Source: an uncultured Coriobacteriaceae bacterium
Lineage (GTDB): Bacteria; Actinomycetota; Coriobacteriia; Coriobacteriales; Atopobiaceae
NCBI GenBank assembly: GCA_902778135.1
Contig: CACYWP010000013.1
Span: forward strand, 1-64,000
Direction: 5' to 3'
DNA: 64,000 bases
Within the stretch, counting starts at the first letter, position 1. Every line of letters starts with the position of its first letter. The notes below the pieces were generated by a model that was given only the letters and a program-made list of their open reading frames with translations, was not told the origin of the DNA and ran no database searches. Below are positions 41,567-50,378 of this stretch, piece by piece. Made by a program: the position numbers and the translations under genes.

Positions 41567-42580
41567 CTACTTTGGTTCCCAGTACTTCTTTTGCCTTAGA
41601 TCAAGTAGCGTGAGAGGCCAATACGCCAAATAATGACTATTCCTTAGAATTCGCGTTAGTTTTCTGAATCCGGCAGCTTTATATAGTTCTGTACTTGCCA
41701 AGTGAAGGCGCTTTTCCCATCTACGGATTTCGTTAAAGTTCCTACGCGAACGAGGTAGCATCAGAAGCAGTTTTAAATATGTGCTGTAATGCGCCGCTAC
41801 TGTGCCAAGCAAAGCTTGTTTCTTATCATCTCGCTGCAAACCCTCAAAAAGCGATAGCTCCTCGCTGGTGACGAATTCCAGCTCCTTCTTGTGTGCAATC
41901 CTAGATTCCGGTGCGACAGACTGTCCATCGCGACCGATACGGTATTCATACAAAGGAACATCGAAAAAGATGATGGTCTCTGACCGACATATACAATTTG
42001 CAACATAGAGTTGGTCAGTGAACACGCAATGCTCGGGCAACTCAAAACGATCCTTCTGCAGCAATTCTGTTTTAATCGACAGCCTCCACATGCTTATGTA
42101 GCAGGTATCGGGGAGTGCGCCTACAGGCACAACCTTTTCCGGTTCAATCCCAAAGCTATCGTCTACAAGACAGGGTTCTTTACCTTCAACACACCGATAC
42201 ATTGGAGTTATTATCGCGTCTGCCTCGCAGTCATCGAGGAGAGAAATGAGTTTCTGCAGACTCCCCTTGCCAAACCAATCATCCGCATCGAGCAGACGGA
42301 AGTACTTTCCCGTTGCTTCTTCCATACTTAAATTGACCGTTGAACCATACCCGCCATTCGGCTTGCTAAGCAATCTGAAAGTTCCTGGATATCTTTCTAC
42401 ATAGGATTGTGCTAGCGCTGCCGTACTGTCAGAAGAACCATCATCCACAATAAGCACCTCGAGCCGGTTCATCATCTCCCCGCAAAGGCAGGAATCGAGA
42501 CACTGCTCGATATAGTCCTCCATGTTATATGCTGCCACAGAAACGCTTAGCAGCTTGGAATTCATTTCCTCGTTATCCAT
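41567..42580 (-). CDS. Family 2 glycosyltransferase
   Basis: The 337-residue GT-A enzyme contains SVSVAAYNMEDYIEQCLDS, the donor-binding VLIVDDGSSDSTAALAQ, NGGYGSTVNLSMEEATGKYFRLLDADDW (DxD metal site) and HCVFTDQLYVAN near the acceptor region. It should add one sugar to the lipid-linked unit in the cytoplasm. Two starts are possible: ATG 42580, and ATG 42565 with GAGGAA directly before it. The gene is AT-rich like its two downstream neighbours. Confidence 0.88.
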   Translation of the reverse strand: MDNEEMNSKLLSVSVAAYNMEDYIEQCLDSCLCGEMMNRLEVLIVDDGSSDSTAALAQSYVERYPGTFRLLSKPNGGYGSTVNLSMEEATGKYFRLLDADDWFGKGSLQKLISLLDDCEADAIITPMYRCVEGKEPCLVDDSFGIEPEKVVPVGALPDTCYISMWRLSIKTELLQKDRFELPEHCVFTDQLYVANCICRSETIIFFDVPLYEYRIGRDGQSVAPESRIAHKKELEFVTSEELSLFEGLQRDDKKQALLGTVAAHYSTYLKLLLMLPRSRRNFNEIRRWEKRLHLASTELYKAAGFRKLTRILRNSHYLAYWPLTLLDLRQKKYWEPK

Positions 42581-42619
42581 TCGATACCATTCGATCCTAT
42601 TCGTCGACCTATTCTCTTG

Positions 42620-43018
42620 CTATTGCTTTTCCCTTAGGTCCTGCTTAATCTGTGTAGTCGAAATCTCGGGCGTCCTTGGTAGGTATACGACATCCACACC
42701 CTCGTCGCGCAGGAAGTCGAACTTGCCCTCCCAGTCGTCACCCATCACGAACACGTCCACGTGGTACTCGCGTACGTCTGTGACCTTCTGATCCCACTCC
42801 TCTTCTGGAATGACAAGATCGACGTAGCGCACAGCTTCCAAAAGTCGCTTCCGCTCTTCGTAAGAGAAGTAGCAGCGCTTCTGCTTTTCATTCCAGTTGA
42901 ATTCGTCGGTCGAGAGGGCAACGATGAGGTAATCGCCCAGCTCCCTCGCCCGCTGCAAAAGATTGATGTGTCCGTAGTGCAGCAAGTCGTACGTCCCGTA
43001 AGTGATTACCCTTCGCAT
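42620..43018 (-). CDS. tagD: Glycerol-3-phosphate cytidylyltransferase
   Basis: The 132-residue protein makes CDP-glycerol from CTP and glycerol-3-phosphate. It has the nucleotidyltransferase motif HYGH (residues 14-17), the DDWEGKFDFLRDEG segment and RTPEISTTQIK, all diagnostic of TagD/GCT. CDP-glycerol is the donor for teichoic acids and for glycerol-phosphate decorations of polysaccharides. It overlaps the upstream licD-like gene by 13 bases. It implies that this operon's polymer carries glycerol phosphate. Confidence 0.93.
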   Translation of the reverse strand: MRRVITYGTYDLLHYGHINLLQRARELGDYLIVALSTDEFNWNEKQKRCYFSYEERKRLLEAVRYVDLVIPEEEWDQKVTDVREYHVDVFVMGDDWEGKFDFLRDEGVDVVYLPRTPEISTTQIKQDLREKQ

Positions 43019-43857
43019 GAACTCTCCTCCCCCAACGAGATGACCGTCATTCGGTGTTGCTGACCGCGCTGCTCTTCTGGTGGCAACGTCATGTAGTCGC
43101 CGTACATCTGAGTGAGAACCTTGTTGTACTCAACAGGGCAGGGAATCGTGGTGTCCTCGAAGGGAAGCTCGATCCCATTTCCAAACCATTCTTTGGGAAA
43201 CATTTCTCGGAATTTGTATGCGCCAAACATGTTGACGAACCAACCCTCGCGCTCATAGTCGTACTGGCGCAGTGTTCTCTCTATATGGCACATGAGTTCA
43301 TACGTGTCCCACTGTGAGCCAAAGCCTGTCTTCTCGCGAAATTTCATTAATGCGCGTTCATGAAGAGGGCGATTCTCACGATGTTGGTGCACATTCTCTT
43401 CATACATCGAAAACTGAATCTTCATGCGTTCATATAGCAGCCGATACTTGTGAACCGTACGAAGAAGTGTGTTGCTAGGCATGGCATCAAGAGGGAACAC
43501 GTCCAGCCAAACCGAAGTGTTCTCTGTCACGTTGGCGTGGTTGAGCTGAATTTTGGTACGTGTGTCCTTGATGATGCAAATGAACATCGGGTGGCTCTCG
43601 CCTTGCTCATCCCTATAAGTCTTCGGCACGAGGTATGAAGGAAGCTCGCGCTTGGCGATACCAACAAACCTATCGTAGTCGGGACGGGGCAACGCGATGT
43701 CGATGTCGTCATCCCAGGGTATGAACCCCCCGTGACGTACGGCTCCTAGGAGCGTCCCACCGAGAGCATAGAACCGCAGGTCTTCACTCCTACAGATTTC
43801 TGCCACCTGCTTATACATCGCGAGCTCTCGTTCTTGCAGCAGCGTTAGAGTCGACAT
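43006..43857 (-). CDS. licD: LicD-family phosphotransferase 1
   Basis: The 283-residue protein shows the LicD nucleotidyltransferase-fold motif ALGGTLLGAVRHGGFIPWDDDIDIALPRPDYDRF, plus VWLDVFPLDAMPSN. LicD proteins transfer phosphocholine or other phospho-alcohols from CDP carriers onto sugars. As tagD overlaps it and no choline genes are in the window, phosphoglycerol transfer is a fair guess. Its ATG overlaps one possible end of the paralogue upstream (TGATG). It is roughly half identical by eye to that paralogue. Confidence 0.88.
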   Translation of the reverse strand: MSTLTLLQERELAMYKQVAEICRSEDLRFYALGGTLLGAVRHGGFIPWDDDIDIALPRPDYDRFVGIAKRELPSYLVPKTYRDEQGESHPMFICIIKDTRTKIQLNHANVTENTSVWLDVFPLDAMPSNTLLRTVHKYRLLYERMKIQFSMYEENVHQHRENRPLHERALMKFREKTGFGSQWDTYELMCHIERTLRQYDYEREGWFVNMFGAYKFREMFPKEWFGNGIELPFEDTTIPCPVEYNKVLTQMYGDYMTLPPEEQRGQQHRMTVISLGEESSCEG

Positions 43858-44723
43858 CAGCGCTCACCCCGCCATGCGCAGGAGTATCGCGCGGGAGTTG
43901 CAGCACCGTGATGCAGTGGTGCAGGTCGCGCTCTTCCTCCCTCGGCGGCTGCATATAGTCGCCGTACATCTGAGTGAGCACCTTGTCGTATTCGACGGGG
44001 CAACGTATGCTGCCTTCCTGGAATGGCAGTGACACCCCCCTCGAACCTTTTTTTGGGAAACATCTCGCGGAACTTGTACGCACCGAATAGGTTCACGAAG
44101 TAGTCCTCGCTCTCATAGTCGAAGTAGCGGGCGATTCCCTCCGTCTCGGCAAGAATCTCGACTGGATTCCAGTTGGAGCCCAGCCTGGTCACCTCGCGAA
44201 ACCGCATGAGTGCCTTCTCGTGGAGCGGGCGGTTCGGCTTGTGCTGGTGGGCGTTAGCCTCGTAGGTGGAGAACTGGAACTTGAGCCTTTGGAACAACAG
44301 ATGGTACTTCTGGAAGACGCGCAGGACCTTGTTGGAGGGCATCGCATCTAGCGGGAAGACGTCGGTCCAGATGGGCATCTCCTTAGCCTCGTTGGCCACG
44401 CCGTACGAGACGAGCGTGCCAACGCGGCCCACGCGAGTCATGTAGGTTGGTGCCGAATCATCAGGCATGGTCTTGTAATTCTGGATGACGAAGCGGTCGG
44501 GTAGCTCCCGCTCGCAGATGTCAAGCAACGCGTCGTAGTCCGGCCTGGGCATGGCGATGTCGATGTCGTCGTCCCACGGGATGAAGCCCTGGTGACGCAC
44601 TGCACCGAGCAGTGTGCCCCCGAGTGCGTAGTAGGACAGGTCATGCTTCTCGCAGATGGACTCGACTTCGCGCAGAATCTCTAGGTCGATCTTCTGAAGC
44701 TCATTGAGACTGCCAGCCATCAA
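43811..44723 (-). pseudogene. licD: LicD-family phosphotransferase 2, frameshifted
   Basis: The first ~230 residues are an intact LicD domain (YALGGTLLGAVRHQGFIPWDDDIDIAMPRPDYDAL). After REMFPKKRFEGGV the frame is wrong. The paralogue's C-terminal sequence (CPVEYDKVLTQMYGDYM... CITVLQLP) continues in the +1 frame, from about 44050 to a stop at 43811. The break coincides with A7 and G6 runs. In the unshifted frame the gene ends at 43857, touching the next ATG. It may be inactive, a sequencing error, or a phase-variable switch. Confidence 0.8.
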
Positions 44724-45883
44724 TAATCGCCCCCCTCAAGTGCCTCACTCGTCTCGTACACGTGCGCGTCCGCACGGCTGGTCTCCGACAGCCCGTCATT
44801 CACGCTCGCCGTGAGGTCGCAGGTGGACAGCGCGTCCAGCTCCTCTTTCGTCACGCAGCCCTCCTCGTAGGCGCGCACAATGGGCAGCTCGTGCATGTCG
44901 TAAGCCTTCTTGCCGAGCAGGCTCTTGGCCTTGTGGGCGGCCACCCACGCCGCGGGCTTCCAGATGTACTTGTGCATGGCCGGGGAGACCGAGCCGATCA
45001 TCCAGCAGTTGCGGTCGCAGTGGCGCACCTTCATGCGCACGACGTCCGCCTGCTCGGAGTTCCAGAGCTCGTCCCAGGTCTGCTCGTTGAGGTTGCCCAT
45101 GACCTCCTTGTCCTTGGTCCCGTTGCAGGGCATCACGTCGCCGTAGGGGTCGATGAAGAAGGTGTCGAAGGCCATGTCGCACTGCAGCAGGCGCGGCTGC
45201 CCGTAGATGTAGTTGATCAGGCCGTGGTTGAAGTAGGCGCGGAACCACTTCTTGGGCGAGTTCGACTTGAGCAGCTCGTTCACCAGATCCTCGAAGTTCT
45301 GGGCCACCATCGGGCGGTCGTGGATGACGTTGTGGGCCTCCACGAAGTAGAAACTGTTGTGCAGGCTCGCCGTGGCGAACTCCATCCCCAGCTCGTCAGA
45401 GAGCCTGTAGAGCGCCACGAGGTCAGGGGCGTTGCGGTCCTGCACCGTCATGCCGAAACCCACGTCGGGGTGGCCCATCTCCACCAGCTTCTTGAGCGTT
45501 GAGTAGCCGCGCTCGAAACCGTTGGGCAGGCCGCGAATCTCGTCGTTGGTTTGCTGGAGCCCCTCGATGGAGACACGTATGCCAACTTCGGGGAATTCCT
45601 CCGCGAGCGCCAGGATGCGGTCTGTGAAGTAGCCGTTGGTGGAGATGACGATGCGGTCGCTCTTCTTGTACAGCTCGCGCACGATGTCGGGCAGGTCTTG
45701 CCGGATGAAGGGCTCGCCGCCCGTGATGTTGGTGAAGTACATGCGCGGGAGCTTCCTGATGGTCTCGAGCGAAAGCTCCTCCTCGGGGCGGCTCGGCGCC
45801 TTGTAGCGGCTGCACATGTTGCACCGCGCGTTGCATCGGTAGGTGACGATGACGGTTCCGTTGAGCTTCTTCTCCTTGGGCAT
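44720..45883 (-). CDS. Radical SAM protein with SPASM-like C-terminus
   Basis: The 387-residue protein has the CxxxCxxC site at Cys17/Cys21/Cys24 (YRCNARCNMC), GGEPF and a second cysteine set near the C-terminus (LQCD, DVMPCNGTKDKEVMGNL, HCDRNCW) resembling an auxiliary Fe-S domain. Such enzymes modify sugars or peptides by radical chemistry; within this operon a sugar or polymer modification is likely. GGAGG precedes ATG 45883, which overlaps the upstream stop (TGATG). Its own stop region overlaps the licD paralogue start (ATGA). Confidence 0.88.
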   Translation of the reverse strand: MPKEKKLNGTVIVTYRCNARCNMCSRYKAPSRPEEELSLETIRKLPRMYFTNITGGEPFIRQDLPDIVRELYKKSDRIVISTNGYFTDRILALAEEFPEVGIRVSIEGLQQTNDEIRGLPNGFERGYSTLKKLVEMGHPDVGFGMTVQDRNAPDLVALYRLSDELGMEFATASLHNSFYFVEAHNVIHDRPMVAQNFEDLVNELLKSNSPKKWFRAYFNHGLINYIYGQPRLLQCDMAFDTFFIDPYGDVMPCNGTKDKEVMGNLNEQTWDELWNSEQADVVRMKVRHCDRNCWMIGSVSPAMHKYIWKPAAWVAAHKAKSLLGKKAYDMHELPIVRAYEEGCVTKEELDALSTCDLTASVNDGLSETSRADAHVYETSEALEGGDY

Positions 45884-46887
45884 CAGCGAGTGCCTCCGAT
45901 CTTTATGTAGCGAGTGGGATAGACGAGGAAATCGAGCGGCGCCAGACGCTCCATGGCTAGTATCGCCAGCGCGGGACCGACGAAGCTCGCAGCGATGCCC
46001 AGGGGCACGTGGACGAGTGCCGACGACGTGCCGAGGCGCAGGAGGACCGCCCTCGTACCAGCGGCAAAGATGGTGTGCATGAGGTAGACGGGCATGGTGA
46101 AGCGCGCGCACGCATCGAGCCACGCCGGCCGCGCATCGGATGTGGCACTGCGGCACAGCGACAGCACGCAGACGCAGGCTACGAGGCCAAGTGCCAGCTG
46201 CGCTGCATCACCGGCTCCTGCGGCAAAGACGGCGAGGCTCAGTGGCAGGAAGGAGAGGCAGGCAAGGCCCACGCGCCTCGTCAGCAGTCGCTGCCACCCC
46301 AGTTCGGGCAGGCACATGCCCGAGACGAACCAGCACCAGTACCTCGTCACGCTGCTAGCTGCATACGGCATGGATGCACCCCCCAGCAGATTCGTCGCCC
46401 TGACCGCCACGGAGACGGCGAGCAGGAAGAACGCAAGGGAGGCACCGCCCGTCGTTGGCGTCACCACGAACACGAAGAAGAGCGTGTAGAGGTACCAGTA
46501 TGGCGCCGTGGGACGGACAAGCAGCGTCTGTAGCAGGCCCGCCTCCTCCGTGTTCACCGCATCCCCGGCAAGGGACTTCATCGCCAGCGTCACGCAGGTG
46601 AAGGCGACGTAGGGGACGCCGAGCGCCAGCGCCTTCTTGCGCATGTTACGCCACCAGGATGCAGGCGAGTCAACCTTCGAGTAACGCTGGTAGAGGTATC
46701 CGCTGCACACGAAGAACAGCGGAACGTGGAAGGTGTAGATCGTTATCTGGAACCAGCCGTAGACCGGCCCATCCAAGAGAATCCCAGCCTTCGTCATGCT
46801 CTGGAAGAAGTGGCCGAGCACCACCAGCACGCAGGCGACCACCTTGACGTCATCGACCCATGCCTCTCTCGTCCTCAGCTTAGCCAT
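45883..46887 (-). CDS. Acyltransferase 3 family membrane protein
   Basis: The 334-residue protein has about ten helices and begins with the family hallmark WVDDVKVVACVLVVLGHFFQSM, whose His is catalytic. IYTFHVPLFFVCSGYLYQ is the second conserved block. These enzymes O-acetylate or otherwise acylate surface polysaccharides. AAGGAGG lies upstream of ATG 46887. It begins one base after the glycosyltransferase stop and ends on the radical SAM start. Confidence 0.88.
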   Translation of the reverse strand: MAKLRTREAWVDDVKVVACVLVVLGHFFQSMTKAGILLDGPVYGWFQITIYTFHVPLFFVCSGYLYQRYSKVDSPASWWRNMRKKALALGVPYVAFTCVTLAMKSLAGDAVNTEEAGLLQTLLVRPTAPYWYLYTLFFVFVVTPTTGGASLAFFLLAVSVAVRATNLLGGASMPYAASSVTRYWCWFVSGMCLPELGWQRLLTRRVGLACLSFLPLSLAVFAAGAGDAAQLALGLVACVCVLSLCRSATSDARPAWLDACARFTMPVYLMHTIFAAGTRAVLLRLGTSSALVHVPLGIAASFVGPALAILAMERLAPLDFLVYPTRYIKIGGTR

Positions 46888-46888
46888 G

Positions 46889-48019
46889 TTAACCGACCTC
46901 CTTCTGATTCGGTCGGTACAGCTCGAGGGTCCGTGCCACGACGGAGTCCCAGTCATATGTGGTCGTGACGCGTTCATGGGCGGCGGCGCCCAGCTCGCGG
47001 GCACGGGCCGAGTCATCCAGCAGACCCGCCAGCGCGTCGCGCAGGTCGCCCGTGTCACCTCTGGAGAAGGTGACCCCTGTCCCTGCAAGCACGTTGGCGC
47101 ACTCGGGGATGTCGCTCGTCACGCAGGCGCATCCATATGACATTGCCTCGAGCAGCGAGAGCGGCATGCCCTCCACGTCGGAGGGCAGCACGTAGCAGTA
47201 GGCGTTGGAGTAGAGCTCGGCCAGTACGTCGCCCGTCACGAAGCCCGTGAACAGGACGCGGTCGTCGCCGGCCGCGAGTGCCCTGACCTCGTCCATGTAC
47301 TCCGAGGTGTCCGACGCCGCGCCCGCGACCACGAGCCTCTTATTGGTGTCCAGCTGGCGATATGCCTCCAGCAGGTAGTGCAGGCCCTTCTCCGGCACGA
47401 TGCGCCCGAGGTAGAGCAAGTAGGAGCCCCCAGAGAGCCCCCAGCGATCAGCAATCTCGCGCGCAGGCAGCGGCTCGCACGCATCGACCCCGTTGGGGAT
47501 CAGGACTGTCTCGCGACCGTAGGTCTCTCGGAAATAGTTCTGCGCTGCCTTGGAGAGCACGATGACCTCGTCGGCGCACCGGGCGGCCGTCCGCTCGCCC
47601 AGCCTGATGTAGGCGCTGGCGAGCCGTCCCCACTTTGCTCGCTGCCAGTCGAGCCCGTGGATGGTGGCGACGGTGCGGATGCGTGCCCAATGTGCGATCC
47701 TCAGCGGCACGCAGGGACCCTCGGCATGGTAGTGGATGACATCAGGACGCTGTCGAATAGCACGAAGTGTGGCAAAGAAGGATGAGGTCAACGCGGCCAA
47801 GCCCCTGACGTCGACCGTGCGCACCGGCTCGACGCGCACGCCTTCCTGCACGCACTCGCCGGCCGTCTCGCCGCCGGTCATCACGTCGCGACCGCCCCGG
47901 TCGTAGCAGGTCACCTCATGGCCGAGCGCCGACATGCGTCGGGCCAGCTCGGTGACCACCACCTCCACGCCACCCTCGCGAGAGCCATAGCGCTTGTGCC
48001 CTACCATAGCGATGTGCAT
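46889..48019 (-). CDS. Family 4 (group 1) glycosyltransferase
   Basis: The 376-residue GT-B enzyme starts MHIAMVGHKRYGSREGGVEVVVTELARRM. It has VIHYHAEGPC, TVATIHGLDWQRAKWG, a Glyco_trans_1 core (LLYLGRIVPEKGLHYLLEAY) and the nucleotide-sugar motif LPSDVEGMPLSLLEAMSYG. The N-terminus resembles rhamnosyl-type transferases. It acts on the cytoplasmic face after the initiating transferase encoded just upstream. Confidence 0.92.
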   Translation of the reverse strand: MHIAMVGHKRYGSREGGVEVVVTELARRMSALGHEVTCYDRGGRDVMTGGETAGECVQEGVRVEPVRTVDVRGLAALTSSFFATLRAIRQRPDVIHYHAEGPCVPLRIAHWARIRTVATIHGLDWQRAKWGRLASAYIRLGERTAARCADEVIVLSKAAQNYFRETYGRETVLIPNGVDACEPLPAREIADRWGLSGGSYLLYLGRIVPEKGLHYLLEAYRQLDTNKRLVVAGAASDTSEYMDEVRALAAGDDRVLFTGFVTGDVLAELYSNAYCYVLPSDVEGMPLSLLEAMSYGCACVTSDIPECANVLAGTGVTFSRGDTGDLRDALAGLLDDSARARELGAAAHERVTTTYDWDSVVARTLELYRPNQKEVG

Positions 48020-48023
48020 GACG

Positions 48024-48854
48024 CTAGCTCCCCTGCGCGGTGAGCACGACGCCCACGGTCTGGATAATCAACTTGAAGTCCGCCCATATCGAGCACTGCT
48101 TGATGTAGAGCAGGTCGAGGTCCACCCACTCGTCAAAGGTGATGGAATCGCGATTACGCCTCGTCTGCCAGTAGCAGGTAATGCCCGGCTTCACTAGCAG
48201 GCGCTGCCGCTGGTAGTCGTTGTACTGGGCTACCTCCTTGGGTAAGGCCGGTCTCGGCCCCACCACGGACATGTCGCCCAGAAGCACGTTGATGAACTGC
48301 GGGAACTCGTCGATCGAGGTCTTCCTGATGAACCTCCCCACCCGCGTGATGCGCGGGTCTTCGGCAATCTTGAAGACCGGGCCGTCCTTCTCGTTGAAGT
48401 CCTGAAGGCTCTCTAGCAGGTCTTCCGCATTAGCCACCATGGAGCGGAATTTGTACATCTTGAAGATGCGTCCGTCTTTGCCCACGCGGTCTTGCGTAAA
48501 GAAGACAGGACCCTTTGGGTCGTCTAGCTTTATGGCAACGGCCACAATAGCCAACGGAATGAACAGTACCAGCAGCACTACGGCGCTAAAACAAATGTCG
48601 AACGCACGCTTGATGAAGCGATAGCCAATGCGGGAGTCGACCCCTTCAACGGGGCTTCCACCTACCTCTGCACGCACACTCGCGGGGCGCTCGGTGGCCC
48701 CACGACTAATGCAATCCACCTCTGAATCAATGTCACAAGCGTAACCACTGGGGACGGTCACGCCATCCGTAACAGCACGATCATGCCCAGACCGAGCAGT
48801 CTGGGCATAATACGTACCGCGCGAAGACCGCGCGTATGATTTGGTTTCAGCCAA
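48024..48854 (-). CDS. Initiating sugar-phosphate transferase (WbaP/WcaJ-like)
   Basis: This enzyme loads the first sugar-phosphate onto undecaprenyl phosphate. The last ~190 of 276 residues are the Bac_transf domain: a hydrophobic hairpin (FDICFSAVVLLVLFIPLAIV), DDPKGPVFFTQDRVGKDGRIFKMYKFRSM, KIAEDPRITRVGRFIRKTSIDEFPQFINVLLGDMSVVGPRP and PGITCYWQ. The N-terminal 75 residues are disordered and low in conservation. The start is a TTG at 48854 with GAGG upstream. It is the first biosynthetic gene after the NusG paralogues. Confidence 0.93.
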   Translation of the reverse strand: MAETKSYARSSRGTYYAQTARSGHDRAVTDGVTVPSGYACDIDSEVDCISRGATERPASVRAEVGGSPVEGVDSRIGYRFIKRAFDICFSAVVLLVLFIPLAIVAVAIKLDDPKGPVFFTQDRVGKDGRIFKMYKFRSMVANAEDLLESLQDFNEKDGPVFKIAEDPRITRVGRFIRKTSIDEFPQFINVLLGDMSVVGPRPALPKEVAQYNDYQRQRLLVKPGITCYWQTRRNRDSITFDEWVDLDLLYIKQCSIWADFKLIIQTVGVVLTAQGS

Positions 48855-48916
48855 CTTCTACCTCAAACGGTCACCCTCAGAGAAGCAGACGGCAGCCGTT
48901 TGCACCGCAGCCGCTT

Positions 48917-49510
48917 CTACCCTGTATTTGGCATCACGGCCAGCCCCACGGTTGTGCGTATCGTCATCTGACCCGCATGAATCTCTAGCTCCGCTAGATT
49001 CAGCCGGCGCTTGATTCTCACGATCATTCCCTCGTGGCCCATCAGCGGGCCCTCGGTCACTACGATGCTGTCGCCTTCCTTGTAGGCGATGCTCATGGGG
49101 ATGGTTCGGTCGCCTTCCGTGGTCCACCGCTCGATCCAAGACCGATCGTCTTCGCTCAGGGGCGCAAACGTCTCTCCCATAGTGAGGAGCCTTGTGAGGC
49201 CACTTACTTTCCGCAGCACGCGCGCGAGCTTCCACGGGTCGGAGGTCACGGCCACCACGTAGCCCGGAAGCAGGAGCTTCTCCTCGTCATGCCACTCGCC
49301 GTGCAGCTTGAACTGCGTGCGATAGGAGGGCGAGAAGCACTCGCGGAGCAGGACGCCGTCGCTGTCACCCGAATCGATGCCCTCATCGGTCTCGGCTGTC
49401 AGCAAATGCTCTTCCTGCTCTGCATTGCTGCATGCGCGCCTAATCGCTTCGCAAGCATGAAGCTCACGACCGGTCTCCACCTGTATAACGTACCAACCGG
49501 CACCATGCAT
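48917..49510 (-). CDS. NusG paralogue, LoaP/RfaH-like antiterminator 1
   Basis: The 197-residue protein has an N-terminal NGN domain (WYVIQVETGRELHACEAIRRAC ... KLLLPGYVVAVTSDPWKLARVLRKVSGLTRLL) and a C-terminal KOW domain (YKEGDSIVVTEGPLMGHEGMIVRIKRRLNLAELEI). Specialised NusG paralogues at the head of polysaccharide operons suppress termination along them. An acidic insert (DEGIDSGDSDG) sits in the NGN part. GGAGGAG precedes ATG 49510. Confidence 0.9.
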   Translation of the reverse strand: MHGAGWYVIQVETGRELHACEAIRRACSNAEQEEHLLTAETDEGIDSGDSDGVLLRECFSPSYRTQFKLHGEWHDEEKLLLPGYVVAVTSDPWKLARVLRKVSGLTRLLTMGETFAPLSEDDRSWIERWTTEGDRTIPMSIAYKEGDSIVVTEGPLMGHEGMIVRIKRRLNLAELEIHAGQMTIRTTVGLAVMPNTG

Positions 49511-49732
49511 GGCTCCTCCTCGACATTACAGGCGTCCGAGCCATGGCTACGCCATGGGCTCTCGCCCACAATGAAAGAGACGTATTCGCTCCCCTTGACG
49601 GACGACCGCAACCGCACGAAGCCCGGAGCAAGCGGTGTAGAGGTGTCACCTACTGGCAGCACCCCTCGGTGGATGCGCTCATCTGCACAAGTGCATTCAT
49701 CGAGGGAAGCTGTAGGCATCGCTATCTTCACA
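49511..49732 (-). promoter_or_regulatory. Leader between the two NusG paralogues with hairpin
   Basis: This 222-base gap lies between the two antiterminator genes. A stem-loop at 49538-49561 (GAGCC-ATGG, loop CGTAG in minus reading, one bulged C) sits just before the ribosome site. NusG paralogues of the LoaP type recognise leader RNA hairpins, so this is a candidate site. An open frame of 110 codons here overlaps nusG-like 1 out of frame and looks spurious. Confidence 0.35.
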
Positions 49733-50320
49733 TCACCGCCTCGCCACTATCGCCAGCGGCATGCTCAGCATGCTCGTAGCTCCGTCGCCCTCACCTACAC
49801 GCACCAGGGCGAAGCTCTTCCTGCGCACAAATCGCGCTACACGGCTCTCGCGGCCCATCAGGGGTCCTCCCTGCACATGTAGAGCGTCAGAGATGACCTC
49901 GCCCCAGCTCAGGCGCACGACATGCTCTGCATCCATCGTCTGTTCCAGCAGCCGCTGTGCATCCTCGGACACGGGCTGGTACCCGCGCCCGACGGCTCCT
50001 GCCATCCGCACAGGAAAGCTCAGCTTCGTCAACGCGCGCGACAGCCCGGGAGCGTCCTTTGTCGTAGCTACGAAGAACCCAGGGAACATATCCACAACAT
50101 CGGTGACCCACTCGCCATGGAACTTGCGCTGACGCTCTTTCCGAAGCACAAACGCATCCTCCAGCAGCTCCGCCGACACGATCCGGCGCACCTTCTGGCA
50201 GGTGGCTTCCTCGCGCCCCTCGGGGCACGCAACGAGATACCAGCGCAGCTTACCGCGTGGGGATCGCCGTCCCAAAGGCAGTGCCGCAACGCCGCTCTCG
50301 TATGTCGAAACCTGGGCCAT
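49733..50320 (-). CDS. NusG paralogue, LoaP/RfaH-like antiterminator 2
   Basis: A second NusG-type protein of 195 residues: NGN domain (LRWYLVACPEGREEATCQKVRRIVS ... VDMFPGFFVATTKDAPGLSRALTKL) and a KOW-like end (HVQGGPLMGRESRVARFVRRKSFALVRV). It shares the FHGEW segment and the GGPLMG(H/R)E block with the first paralogue. The first ~30 residues are an added basic leader. ATG 50320 has GGAGA upstream; ATG 50341 is a weaker start. It is the first gene of the operon. Confidence 0.85.
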   Translation of the reverse strand: MAQVSTYESGVAALPLGRRSPRGKLRWYLVACPEGREEATCQKVRRIVSAELLEDAFVLRKERQRKFHGEWVTDVVDMFPGFFVATTKDAPGLSRALTKLSFPVRMAGAVGRGYQPVSEDAQRLLEQTMDAEHVVRLSWGEVISDALHVQGGPLMGRESRVARFVRRKSFALVRVGEGDGATSMLSMPLAIVARR

Positions 50321-50378
50321 TCGTCTCCGTTCATTCCTCAAAACCGAACGTATGCCGACCGATATCGTTTATCCACAG

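Noticed and set aside
44040-44060. Programmed -1 frameshift site (A7) in the licD paralogue
   Set aside because: The downstream conserved frame is +1, not -1, relative to the start frame, and no stimulatory structure is evident. Decay, slippage or sequence error fit better.
49399-49731. 110-codon gene between the two NusG paralogues
   Set aside because: A third of it overlaps the first NusG-like gene out of frame, it has no recognisable features, and its GTG start lacks a ribosome site of its own.
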